The notes under the pieces: generated by a model
Databases searched by the model: none
What the model was told of the DNA's origin: nothing
What the model saw: only the letters and a program-made list of their open reading frames with translations
Part shown: positions 36,101 through 45,900 of the stretch, in pieces
Position numbering within the stretch: the stretch's first letter is position 1
Layout: the number at the start of each line of letters is the position of its first letter
Program-made: the position numbers and the translations under genes
Source of the DNA: Opisthocomus hoazin
Lineage: Eukaryota > Chordata > Aves > Opisthocomiformes > Opisthocomidae
Direction of reading: 5' to 3'
NCBI RefSeq assembly: GCF_030867145.1
Contig: NC_134414.1
Span: 62,159,397 to 62,223,396, forward strand
Length of the DNA stretch: 64,000 bases

Positions 36101-37176
36101 GGGTGGGTGTCAGGAGGATGGGGCCAAGCTCTTTTCAGTGGTGCCCAGCGACAGGACAAGGGGCAATGGGCACAAACTGAGGCACAGGAAGTTCCGTCTG
36201 AACATGAGGAAGAACTTCTTCCCTCTGAGGGTGACGGAGCACTGGAACAGGCTGCCCAGGGAGATTGTGGAGTCTCCCTATCTGGAGATATTCAAGACCT
36301 GCCTGGACAAGGTCCTGTGCAGCCTGCTGTAGGTGACCCTGCTTCGGCAGGGGGGTTGGACTAGATGACCCACAGAGGTCCCTTCCAACCCCTACTATTC
36401 TGTGATTCTGTGATTCTGTGACCTTTGTGGGGAGCCTAACCCCGAACCCCGTGCCTTTGGTGTGCCCTGGGAGTACCCACGGGGATGGAGGCATCCCCAG
36501 GCTGTGCCTCACCTCACGCCTGAGCTGGTCACTCTGATCTGCCTTCACAGCGCGTTACAAGAGGTGCCTCGAGGGTGTTTTAGAAGTGCACTTTGTATTT
36601 CTTGCGCGTTGGCTATAACAGGCTCCTAGGCGGTGAGCTCTGATGTAGATATCTGCTTCTAATCAGAGAACCCCCAGTGCTTGAACAGCCAGAAATCTGC
36701 TCGAGTCCTGTGAAAATGGTAGTGCGTGGTTGGAAATGTGAGTTAAAATTAAAGCTTTACGTGTTTGGCAGATTTTGAAGTCAAACAGCACTGGGTGCAG
36801 AGTTTTCTGGGGTGAAAGGAGGCTGAGCTATGGTTTCCAGCAGTTTAATTTGGGGGTTGGGTGCCTGAGTCCTGCACCGGGTATGGAGAACATTTTGGGG
36901 GATCTGGTCCTTTTTTAGCAAGGGATGATAAATAAGAGCTCTGCTTAGGATGTGAACGGAAAATGAAAGAGAAGCCTAGAAGTTAGGGGACTAGTGGGGC
37001 TATAAGTCAGCTGCAAGCCTTCACCGATGTCCTACCTCTGAGCTCTAATGGCTCCATCTCTGTTTGGCAAGAAGTCCCCGAGTCAGGAGTGACTGAACCT
37101 ATGGACCTATACGGACTATATGATCTGTAGCATCTAACCCTGATATCCTAAGTGTGGCTTTTTCTCCCTGTATGAC

Positions 37177-37208
<32 letters not shown>

Positions 37209-40200
37209 TCTGTGCTTTACCTCTGGGTGGAATCTCAAGAAAACATGAAAAAGCGAGTCTTTCTTTGTTCTCCAGCCAGTGTTTGCACCCTTGTGTCCTA
37301 TAGAAGTTGCTGTATCATTTTCTGGGTGCCCAGGCTCACTGGCAATTTTTGAGTGCCATCTTTGTAAGGACGAGTTTGGTGGAACAGATGAGAGGTGTTT
37401 CCAGGTATGTAATTCAGCTAATGTTAAATTAGGATCCGTTCATGTGGAACCAGTTGCAGAGTCTTGCAGTTGCACGGGCAGGCTGTCAAGCAGAGGCTTT
37501 TGTTCGGCTGCCTCACCAGAGCTTACAGTAAATAAACTTACTGGCAAAGGCTGGAGCAGCACGGCCACCTGACTGATGGCTGCGGCTGGATGGGGGACAG
37601 GGGCCTGCGTCTTCAATGTAGGATCCCCAGAGTCAGGAGGAGATAAAGGTTTCCTCAGGGAGGAACTGAAGCTGGGAAGAAGGAGCAGGAGACACATGGT
37701 CTGTCCTGATAGTGAAGGAACTGAAAGCTGAAGCATAGGAACTGAGTCATAGGATTAAACTGAAGCCTAGGAAGTTCCGTCTGAACATGAGGAAGAACTT
37801 CCTCACTCTGAGGGTGACGGAGCACTGGAACAGGCTGCCCAGGGAGGTTGGGGAGTCTCCTTCTCTGGAGATATTCAAGACCTACCTGGACAAGGTCCTG
37901 TGCAGCCTGCTGTAGGTGACCGTGCTTCGGCAGGGGGGTTGGACTAGATGACCCACAGAGATCCCTTCCAACCCCTACCATCCTATGATTCTGTGAGGAA
38001 TGTGAGACTCCGGAGACTGTCGGGCCTGCGGTCTCATGCGGGTCATCTTGACAGTGTTTTTAAAGAGCGGCACCTCAGGCAAAGAGCTGGAGAAGGGAGA
38101 AGATAAGTGGCACCCGTGGCTTGCCACTCATCTTGAAGCTCCAGAGCTCAGGTTATGGCTACTGAGCTCGAGCAGGAGGAGGAAAAGAATCTCTTCCCTA
38201 TGCCCTTCTTTTCCTTCATTTACTGCTGTAGCTTTAGAAACTGGGACTTCCCCTCGTGTGAGAGTCCTCCTAGAGCAGCACCATCTCCTCTCGGAGCCGG
38301 ACTGAGCAGTTGCTGGCTGCAAACAAATGGTGGCTGCCTGGGTGGCAGAGGGGACTGCAGCGAGTGACCTGGAGCCGTGCCCGAGGGCTCGGAGGGAAGC
38401 GGCGCCTTCCAGCCTGAATCCGGCCCCAGGGACCAGAGGAGCAGAAAGTTGCTGGCACAGGCGTGCACACGTGTCTGTCTGCTTGTGCGTGCGTGTGTGC
38501 ACAGCTGTATGTGCACGTGTTCAGCCTGAAGAAGGGAAGGCTGAGAGGGGACCTAATAAATGCTTACAAATATCTTATGGGTGGGTGTCAGGAGGATGGG
38601 GCCAGACTCTTTTCAGTCGTGCCCAGCGACAGGACAAGGGGTAATGGGCACAAACTGAGGCACAGGAAGTTCCGTCTGAACATGAGGAAGAATTTCTTCT
38701 CTCTGAGGGTGATGGAGCACTGGAACAGGCTGCCCAGGGAGGTTGTGGAGTCTCCTTCCTTCTCTGGAGATGTTCAAGACCCGCCTGGACAAGGTCCTGT
38801 GCAGCCTGCTGTAGGTGACCCTGCTTCGGCAGGAGGGTTGGACTAGATGACCCACAGAGGTCCCTTCCAACCCCTACCATTCTGTGATTCTGTGCCCCCC
38901 TGTGTGTATATGCATGTTATAGGTATGTACAAAAACTTGATGTTTTAAGCAGACCGGAGTGGGGATGGGGAAGGGGAGAGCTCCCAAGACCCAGAGGGGA
39001 GGGTTGAGGAGGGTTGTAGACAGCAGCTCTGGTCGCCTGCTCAGAGAAAGCCCTGGTCCAGTTTGGGAGCCACCGGGAACGAAACTGAAATGGTCCAAGG
39101 GGACAGGAGCCACGCGCTGTGAACGGGCCGAAGGGTCCTGTAACCCCGCAGCTGAGCAGTCCAGGAGGAGATGTGGGAGAGCCAGGCACCCCGGCCGGCT
39201 GCGCGGGGGGATGAGCGTTGCCCAGCAGTACTGTGGGGACAGAGTTTGCTTCCCGAGTGAAAGGGGAAATGATGAAAAGAACGTGGGTGAGATTTTGTGA
39301 TGAACAACCTGCATGTCAACAGAAAGTTATTCAGGAAAAAAACATTGTGGTTCTTTTATGCGGAAAAAAACCCCTTGTTAAATCCATGTTCTCTTTTGTG
39401 AAACCCATTTATTAACTTCCTGTAGGTATGAATTAGGAGCAGCTTTGTTCATTGGATGGGCTGGAGCGTCCCTCTGCATAATTGGTGGCACTATATTCTG
39501 CTTCTCAATCGCTGAAAGCAGTCATTCTCCAAGGTAAAACACGAGTTGTACTTGCTGAAAGAACGCAGTCCTAGTGCATTTGTACCTGCTAGATGTATGT
39601 GGCTTGGCTGCTTTTCCAAAACACTTTGTAGTGAAGTTCAGAAAACGATTGTGTGGATGAAAGGGAATAGCGGGATTTAAGGATAATGCTCTATCCATCG
39701 ATAATGTAATTAAGAAAAGTTGTTGACTCGGAACTAATACTTGTGTTCCATATACTCGGTAAACCTACTATGGCTGGAAAAAATGCATTCACTGATGTAG
39801 GAAAATTGATCAGGTCACCTTATAGATGTGAATAGACAATTTTATTTAATCACAAATCATCAGATGAAAAGTGAGAGAGGTGAAAGACAGTGGTGGCGGC
39901 AGTGGGACCTCCACCAGCAGAAGAGGGGCGATGATGAAGAGGCACAGCTGGAGGGAGTAACTGTTCACCTAGGATCTGCCACAGCCTAAATATTTAACGA
40001 TTTGACCCTAATTTACTTGGCTGTGAACAAGGTGTAGGAGTTTCTGCATGGAACAGATCGTCCTAGAAGCTAATTTACAAGGGTGGTGAAACTCTGGCAC
40101 AGGTTGCCCAGAGAAGCTGTGGATGCTCCATCCCTGGAAGCATTCAAGGCCAGGTTGAACGGGGCTCTGAGCAAGCTGGTCTAGTTGAAGATGTCCCTGC

Positions 40201-40604
40201 TTATGGCAGGGCGGCTGGGCTAGATGACCTCTAAAGGTGCCTTCCAAGCCAAAGCGTTCTATGATTCTGTGATATAGAAGTGAATTGCAAAGAGCGGTGC
40301 AGGAGGGGAAGTGTCAAACCGGAATGAGACCACAGAGGCAAGGAAGGTCCCCCCCTGCCCCTTCCCCTGGAATTCATAGGTACGTTCTTGTGCAGTTCTT
40401 CTAGTTTTATATTGCTGTCGTGCGTGGGTACAGAGAGGTTACCTGTCTGTGGGGCGAGCTGCAAATGGTTGATTCTCTTTCCTTTTCAGGAGGGGGTATG
40501 CATATAATGGAGCCGCATCTGTGATGTCTTCTCGTGCAAAGGTCCACAACAGCGTCCCAGACAAAACCCCGCCAAAGCCCTTTGACAAGAACGCTTATGT
40601 TTAA
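23886..40604 (+). CDS. CLDN10: Claudin-10, isoform with b-type first exon (complete coding region, 5 exons)
   Basis: Four-pass tight-junction protein of 228 residues. Claudin-10b forms cation-selective paracellular pores in epithelia. Coding exons: 23886-24105, 30442-30603, 30768-30849, 39426-39533, 40490-40604. All junctions are GT-AG and the phases join without a gap. Residues 1-27 hold TM1. The first extracellular loop has the claudin signature W30, N-L-W at 48-50, C53 and C63. TM2 and TM3 lie in exon 2 and early exon 3, the second loop ([10 protein letters not shown]) in exon 3, and TM4 in exon 4. The protein ends in KNAYV, a C-terminal PDZ-binding motif for ZO proteins. The length matches mammalian claudin-10b as I know it. 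The start MASTSAEI is chosen by family match; it has G at +4 but C at -3. The frame is open far upstream, but only because of composition. I did not find the alternative a-type first exon in the window. Intron sizes are 6.3, 0.16, 8.6 and 1.0 kb. Confidence 0.97.
24127..24144. repeat. Poly(C) run, 18 nt, next to the exon 1 donor
   Basis: 18 uninterrupted C starting 21 nt after the donor of CLDN10 exon 1. C/G-rich runs in this position can act as intronic splicing elements, but that is inference. Confidence 0.9.
24341..24360. repeat. Poly(C) run, 20 nt
   Basis: 20 uninterrupted C in the CpG-rich start of CLDN10 intron 1. Confidence 0.9.
25828..26140 (+). mobile_element. CR1 LINE 3' end in CLDN10 intron 1
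   Basis: Sense copy with GATGGGGCCAGACTCTTCTC, GTGCCCAGCGACAGGACAAG, GAACATGAGGAAGAACTTCT and the tail ATTCTGTGATTCTGTGATTCTGT at about 26114-26137. Very similar to the copies at 36100 and 38522, so of the same, relatively young group. No full reading frame is left. Confidence 0.95.
29790..29960. repeat. Possible very old CR1/L3-type repeat
   Basis: The stretch GGAAGGAGTTCCACAACTTC, then TGAGTCTGCTGCCTTCTG and GATGTCCTCTAGTTCCCG resembles, from memory, an old dispersed amniote LINE end. It is strongly diverged and its limits are unclear. Confidence 0.35.
30442..30603 (+). CDS. CLDN10: CLDN10 coding exon 2
   Basis: 162 nt, phase 1 to phase 1. Encodes residues 74-127: the end of the first extracellular loop (YLQACRGL), TM2, the intracellular loop with MKCTK, and the start of TM3. 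Acceptor CCGCAG, donor GTAAAT. Confidence 0.97.
30768..30849 (+). CDS. CLDN10: CLDN10 coding exon 3
   Basis: 82 nt, after an intron of only 164 nt. Encodes residues 128-154: the rest of TM3 and the second extracellular loop ([16 protein letters not shown]). Acceptor TTTCAG, donor GTAAGT. Confidence 0.97.
33025..34524 (-). mobile_element. CR1 LINE with a nearly continuous reverse-transcriptase region, antisense in CLDN10 intron 3
   Basis: About 1.5 kb. The tail ATCATAGAATCATAGAA is at 33025. On the minus strand ORF2 can be followed from [19 protein letters not shown] through [50 protein letters not shown] and the catalytic FADD box (33898-33909) to the ORF end. Only one stop (at 34078-34080) and one frameshift (near 33560) interrupt it, so this is the best-kept CR1 here. 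It is 5'-truncated near 34524, has no endonuclease part, and cannot move on its own. Confidence 0.95.
36100..36421 (+). mobile_element. CR1 LINE 3' end in CLDN10 intron 3
   Basis: Sense copy starting GGTGGGTGTCAGGAGGATGG and ending ATTCTGTGATTCTGTGATTCTGTG. Near-identical in reading to the copies at 25828 and 38522. Non-coding remnant. Confidence 0.95.
37756..37996 (+). mobile_element. CR1 LINE 3' end in CLDN10 intron 3
   Basis: Sense copy with GAAGTTCCGTCTGAACATGA, the GCACTGGAACAGGCTGCCCA block and the tail ATCCTATGATTCTGTGA. Shorter at its 5' end than the neighbouring copies. Confidence 0.95.
38522..38895 (+). mobile_element. CR1 LINE 3' end in CLDN10 intron 3
   Basis: Sense copy reaching further 5' than its neighbours (AGCCTGAAGAAGGGAAGGCTGAGAGGGGACC is split across 38522-38552). 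It has a short CTTC duplication near 38755-38762 that breaks the old frame, and the tail ATTCTGTGATTCTGTG. Confidence 0.95.
39426..39533 (+). CDS. CLDN10: CLDN10 coding exon 4
   Basis: 108 nt, phase 2 to phase 2. Encodes residues 155-190: TM4 ([19 protein letters not shown] and the following hydrophobic residues) and the start of the cytosolic tail. Acceptor TGTAG, donor GTAAAA. Confidence 0.97.
39534..40489 (+). other. CLDN10: CLDN10 intron 4
   Basis: About 1 kb, with one sense CR1 tail at 40076-40272. It ends in the pyrimidine tract TTCTCTTTCCTTTTCAG, directly followed by GAG, giving a NAGNAG acceptor. Confidence 0.9.
40076..40272 (+). mobile_element. CR1 LINE 3' tail in CLDN10 intron 4
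   Basis: Sense copy from GGGTGGTGAAACTCTGGCAC to GTTCTATGATTCTGTGAT. It shares GTCTAGTTGAAGATGTCCCT with the copy at 13703, so these two are of one subgroup. Confidence 0.93.
40490..40604 (+). CDS. CLDN10: CLDN10 coding exon 5 with stop codon
   Basis: 115 nt. Encodes residues 191-228, the cytosolic tail, with the conserved AYNGA, SVMSSR and C-terminal FDKNAYV, then TAA at 40602-40604. The middle of the tail differs from the mammalian tail as I remember it, but the total length is the same. Confidence 0.97.
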
Positions 40605-40860
40605 CTGTACCGTTGGAAGATCCAGGGCGTTTTAAAAATGAGTTTGTACGTTTCATTCAGAGTGATTTCCCCCCACCCCAATGTACTTACCACTCAGACA
40701 ATGACTTTTTGAAACATTAGCTTGCAGCTTTTTACATATCGATGTAAATTTTATTATATAATATTTTAAGATTGATGTTGGTATTGTGAAGTTTGTACCT
40801 GGAAATCACGAGCTGATGTTGCTTTCTTGAAAAAAAAAATAAATGATGTATTTACCAATG
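40605..40860 (+). other. CLDN10: CLDN10 3' UTR with poly(A) signal
   Basis: A/T-rich stretch after the stop codon. AATAAA at 40838-40843, at the end of an A run, is followed within 20 nt by TTTACCAATGCAGTATGTCA, so cleavage is probably near 40860. The UTR is then about 256 nt. Longer forms cannot be excluded. Confidence 0.85.
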
Positions 40861-42010
40861 CAGTATGTCAGTTGCTTATGGGAATGGCATCGCACGCATC
40901 ATCAGACTGACTGCAGTGCGTCACCGTGGCCGTTTCCGAAACGGGTTCGGCGCCGGACAGACCAGCCCTGCTCTGTGCGGGTTGATGCGTAAAATACCCC
41001 ACCACCGAGGAGCAGCGACGTTGGCGTTGCAGAGCACGCTGTAACTGCAGCGCCAGCTGACGACAGTCAGTGGGAATCGGCGGGCTCCCACCTCCTCGTC
41101 ACATTGCCGGGGTGGAGGAACACGCGGCTTGGTCAGCTGGGTGCCCTGTGTAGGAGTGAGGAGAGGAGGAGACGGGGTGGAGTGAAAATAAACTCGGGGT
41201 CTGGGGAGGCGGGAGCAGGCACAGATAATCGGGGCCAGCTGTCACAAAAGCAGTCACTGGAGAGGGTCTTGCACAGCCTAAGAAGAAGTTGCGTGGCCTA
41301 AGATGGCGTGTACGAGAAGAAGGCAGGCACGATGGTGGGCTTCTGTGTGCAGGGAGAGCGGGGGCCGAGGGTGCAGCCCGCCAGGAGCTCTGCGCTGGGC
41401 AGACCCGGGTGGGAGCCAGCTCCCACACCCCGCATCTGCTCTGTGCCTCAGCCCGTCACCCCCAGGGGCTTGTCCCGTTCCCTCTGCTGGGACACCTTCG
41501 GGTCCGGAATGACTCCGGAAACCCCCCGGCCGTACCAGCTGGTCCGCGCTGCCAGTGGCGCTGCCGGAGGGCTGCCCCAGTAACCGCCGGCAGCACCCAG
41601 TGGGACTTCCCAGCTCACCACAGAACCATCAAGGTTGGAAACGACCTCTAAGATCATGAAGTCCAACCGCCAACCCAACACCACCACGCCTGTGAAACCA
41701 TGTCCTGAAGTGCCATATCCACACGTTTTTTGGCCACCTCCAGGACGGCGACTCTCAAAAATTCAGCCAGTACTTTTTTTTCATTTTCACCTGTCATAGA
41801 ACAGTGACAGCTTTTGAGGGAGTATCTGTACAACAAGCCAATAAATGAGATCAGAGATTATGGATAACCACAAAATACACTCGACACTGAGCCCTGAAAA
41901 TCAGACACACGCTCGGGTCTGTCCTGAGGTCTGAACTGACGGACCCTTGGAGTTTCAACACATTGGTTATTTTGGGACAAAGATGTAAATACAAAAAATG
42001 AATAGCCCTA
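40861..42010. other. Intergenic gap between the convergent genes
   Basis: G+C-rich for the first 700 bp with overlapping short frames, none recognisable. Contains one antisense CR1 tail (41619-41800). The two genes point their 3' ends here. Confidence 0.7.
41619..41800 (-). mobile_element. CR1 LINE 3' tail between CLDN10 and DZIP1
   Basis: Antisense: CACAGAACCATCAAGGTTGG, GACCTCTAAGATCATGAAG, then CCAACACCACCACGCC and the complement of the CR1 ORF2 end up to about 41800. Same type as the fragment at 23326. Confidence 0.85.
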
Positions 42011-42879
42011 TTTATTAACAGGCACAGTATGACAAAAAAGGGTTTGCATCCAATACCTTCTAAGATACATCAGAACTACAAAGCCATTCAAGGTTTTTTT
42101 TATTTGACTTTATATTTGAATTTCATTTAAGTCAAAACACCCTTGTGGTTTTTTTAAGAAGGCAGTCAATGTGGACAAACAGAAGTATGAAAGCACTTGC
42201 GCAACGGCAGGTCAGTACTTTCCTCACCGTAGCTTGACGTTTGAATTTTTTTTCCAATCTTTGTGCTTTTATTTTAACTAACACTTGGCTCTAATAAAAA
42301 AAGAAAAAAAAAGGAGCAACTTCCCAAAATACGACGCATTTAATAATAACTAGGTTTTACAGCTGAGGCCTTTTTTTCTTTTCATTTGGTCTTTATTGTA
42401 AACTGTGATAGAAATGTAACATTTTAACACATGGAAATATTTTATTTAAAATGTTCACAATTTTATACAAAGTTTATGATAAAATACAAGAAAATATGCA
42501 TTAAGAAAATTTATGAAGTAATACCCTGGAGTAAATTCTGTTCACTGGTTAACAGGCTTTCTTGCAAGACCAGTTTCAATCTTTAACGTAAACATTAGAG
42601 GCAAAATCTTCACCTCAGTGAAATCAAGAAGACTTTCACCACTGAGTTCACAAGAAAGAAGAACTCGCTCTCAGTTTCCAAACAGACCCGTCCAGTAACA
42701 CGTATATGAACATTCTTGTTTCAAAGTCAGGACTGCAAGACACCAGCGCTCTGTGAACAGTAATTCCTCGTTACTGCGTGCCCAGTAGGAGAAATGCATA
42801 GGAAACCTGTGGCAATTTCAACTCTGTTTTCAACCCCAGCAGAAGCCGGCCGCAGTGCCTCCCACCAGGAATGCAGCAA
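42011..42879 (-). other. DZIP1: Probable DZIP1 3' UTR
   Basis: A/T-rich sequence directly after the DZIP1 stop codon on the minus strand. Several minus-strand AATAAA signals occur, at 42441-42446, 42392-42397, 42268-42273, 42098-42103 and 42011-42016. Which one is used cannot be told, so the left limit is the furthest candidate. Confidence 0.5.
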
Positions 42880-42962
42880 TTATATGTCTGAAGAATCACT
42901 CCAGTCTGTGATGGTGACTAAGCTGCTTTTTAGCGTGTTCGTGTTATCAGCTTCATGAAGGC
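42880..42962 (-). CDS. DZIP1: DZIP1 last coding exon
   Basis: 83 nt including stop (42882-42880). Encodes [13 protein letters not shown] then [13 protein letters not shown] at the C-terminus, the most conserved tail of the family. Acceptor TAACAG at 42968-42963. Confidence 0.96.
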
Positions 42963-45900
42963 CTGTTAAAATAACAAAAAAATTTTAACAATTCTTAATA
43001 ATATTTTGGGGGTATTTTTACTTTGTATTTATCTAGGAGATAAAATTACATGGTGTATGAGCAAACAACTGTGGACTTCAGGAAGTCCAGAACTTCAGCC
43101 AGTGAGGAAATTACAAGCGTTGATAATACGAAGGCTGCTTCTGTCACAGAATACAATGCACAGTACCAGCGGTCAGGGTCAACATTATTTTCCCTTTAAA
43201 AATAACCTGAAGTACCTTTCTATAACCGACACAGCTTTAACCTGTAAGTATACTGAAATGTTAGGGTTAGAAACTAATATAGAAATTCTGCGTAAGATTG
43301 AGGCTATTACTTCACCAGTAGCTCAAATATTTATCTCAGCCTGATAGGTCACTTAGGTATCTTGAACAAACCTGAAATTTTATTATTATTCTCAAGACAA
43401 AGCAAGAAACTTTCCCTCCTCCCTTAAATTCGGGAAGGGATTAAAAAAAAAAAATCCCGAACGATTGATTTTTAAGATGAGGTTGAAGCCTGACAGTACT
43501 ATATGTTTTAAAATCTCAAATCTAGGTTTCTTGACATCCCTGTGCATTTCTGTGTGTGCGTTGTCTACGTATAAGTACGCATCATAAATATCACAGATGA
43601 TATCTATAGGACATAAAACCAAGCACACAGTTTTTCTTACTTGTTCTTTTCTTACAGAACACCATATATTGCATCACAACGTGCCATGCACTATACTGAA
43701 GGTCTCCTCGCGGTGTGTCAGTCGCTTTAGGCTTACAATGTACAAGTATGGATACGTTACCTTCCTCCTTCGGTGCACTTCTCTTCGGAAGACCCCGGGT
43801 CTGTACCACGGATGCAGCATTTGACTCATTTTTCTGAACTGCCGATGCCTTCTGACCTCTACCATCTTTCGTCAGAAAAAATTCCTCTTCTATTGATGAT
43901 ATATCCCAATCATCGTCATCAACATCTGTTAACTAAGAGGGAGAACAACAAAGATGCATTTTTCCTCTGCCCGTTCAAGCTGTGCTGAGACCTTCCACAA
44001 CTCAACAATATGAAACTGCTAAAGAAAAATGCACTGGCACACGGCCTGTACGACATCTATCACCGCAATTTTAAAATCCACGTAAACCAACTGCCTAAAC
44101 TATATTAACTCACTATTCTAATTCCAGAGCTAAAAGTGGGGCTTTTTTAAAGTCAGGAACTGCAAAAGTTAAAAGTTCTGCCAGTTCTATAAGTGGCAGA
44201 AACCTACGTTTCAGGTACTACATGTGTAACTTAAAAAAGGGTCATCTTCTCTGGGATTTTAGCTATTGCAACGAGATGGAACGTCCTTTAAACATTAGAA
44301 TGTATATTACTTACATGAAAATAAAGAGATGACATTATCATGGAAGTTGGCCGTTTAGTTTGCTATATATGCATTCTGTATTCATACTAAAAAAATTTAA
44401 TATTGCAATAAAGGCATTTTCAATTTAAAACTGACTTATTTCATGAGAAAATCAAATAAAGTTAAAAAAATCGCACGGTGCTCAAAGGTAAAATATGTAT
44501 TCCTCTTCAGACTCACTGTCAGCATGTACAAGTCTAGTTTTAATCAAGTGGTGGATCTGCATAATGAGTTCCCAAAATGAACGTCACATCAAACAGATGA
44601 ACCTGAAGGCAGCGAGTCCACGGTCTTTCTTATCTCCTCTGCCTGAGAACTAAAGATCTTCATTCAGCATTGGAAAGAAGAGCTATGGCATTTCCCTATT
44701 TGTCAGTCAGATGTGGTTCGATGGAATCGAGCCCTTACGAGAGAGCGCAACTGCGGAAAGCAGAAGATGGTTTCTCCCAAAGCTACAACCTTACTCCACA
44801 GCAGCAGTCTCTCACTATTACAGTAAGATACAGAATGTGCTTCTGTCGCACAGCAGAAAGATTCAGATGCTATTAGAAAACAATGTCAGGTATGTACATA
44901 CTGGAGAAAAATCAACAAATACGAACGTGTCGTGTGTCTCGAAAGAGACTGCAGTAATGCTCTGGCTTGCAACACAACTCAATTTTAACACTGCAAACTG
45001 TTTTTCAAAAAACTGACAGATCTGCTCAGTGTGCTGTATTATTAACATACCAGCATTCAACGTTTTGCTGTTTTAACTTAGCTGCGCTTGGAAGGCGTGG
45101 TAATGGGAAAGTCAGTCACATCTATTGAGAAATGCTGGAGGAAGGGTTTCCTCAAACAGCCACTAAGTCCCAACTGATTTTTAAAGTACAAAATAGAGAA
45201 AACTGTCAACTTCAAACAGAACTCAGTTTTGATCAAGTGTAAATACAAAGCACCAATCAAGACTGCTATGCAATTTTACTAACTCAAAGACTTACTCCAA
45301 AGCAATACCATAACCCACAGAGTGTCTGGTCCAGGCGAATTCAGGTAATACAGCTGCAGATAAGCATAAAATTAATTCCCTCCAAAATGTTTCTAAAGTA
45401 ACTTCTGTAAAACATGACCTTTATAAGACATATGACAATGGGATGTCTTACAAAGGTTTTATGATATTGTGGGTTCTGAGAACAACCATTAGCAGCTCTA
45501 AGTATTTAAGCTGTTAGTATTTAAGCCAATAAAAATTTCTGAATTTTCAGAGAAACCGTCATTCCAATGGCATTTTGTGTTTATGTCTTCTGGCACCTTT
45601 GAAAATCCCACCTAAAATTTAAAGAATGAACTTGAACGGTATACCTACATTTAAACATACAAATATGGACATGAATATATGCACCTTTGTACATAATTAG
45701 CAAAGAATACAAGCTGATGTGTTGTTCTGTAAAGAAACAGAGTAGCAATGCCTGCCCTGGGTTCATAAAGTCATTTCAAACTCCTCACGTCCATACAGCA
45801 ACACACCACTGTGTTAATACATCAGGGACACAACGTATTCTGAACGAATTACAGCAAAAATGTTTTTCATGGAATCACAGAATGGTCTGGGTTGGGAGGG

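Larger units (their letters stand above)
30850..39425 (+). other. CLDN10: CLDN10 intron 3
   Basis: 8.6 kb. Holds four CR1 copies: one long antisense (33025-34524) and three short sense copies (36100, 37756, 38522). A T-rich run lies near 37187-37204. No additional exon of CLDN10 or hosted gene was recognised in the rest. Confidence 0.85.
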
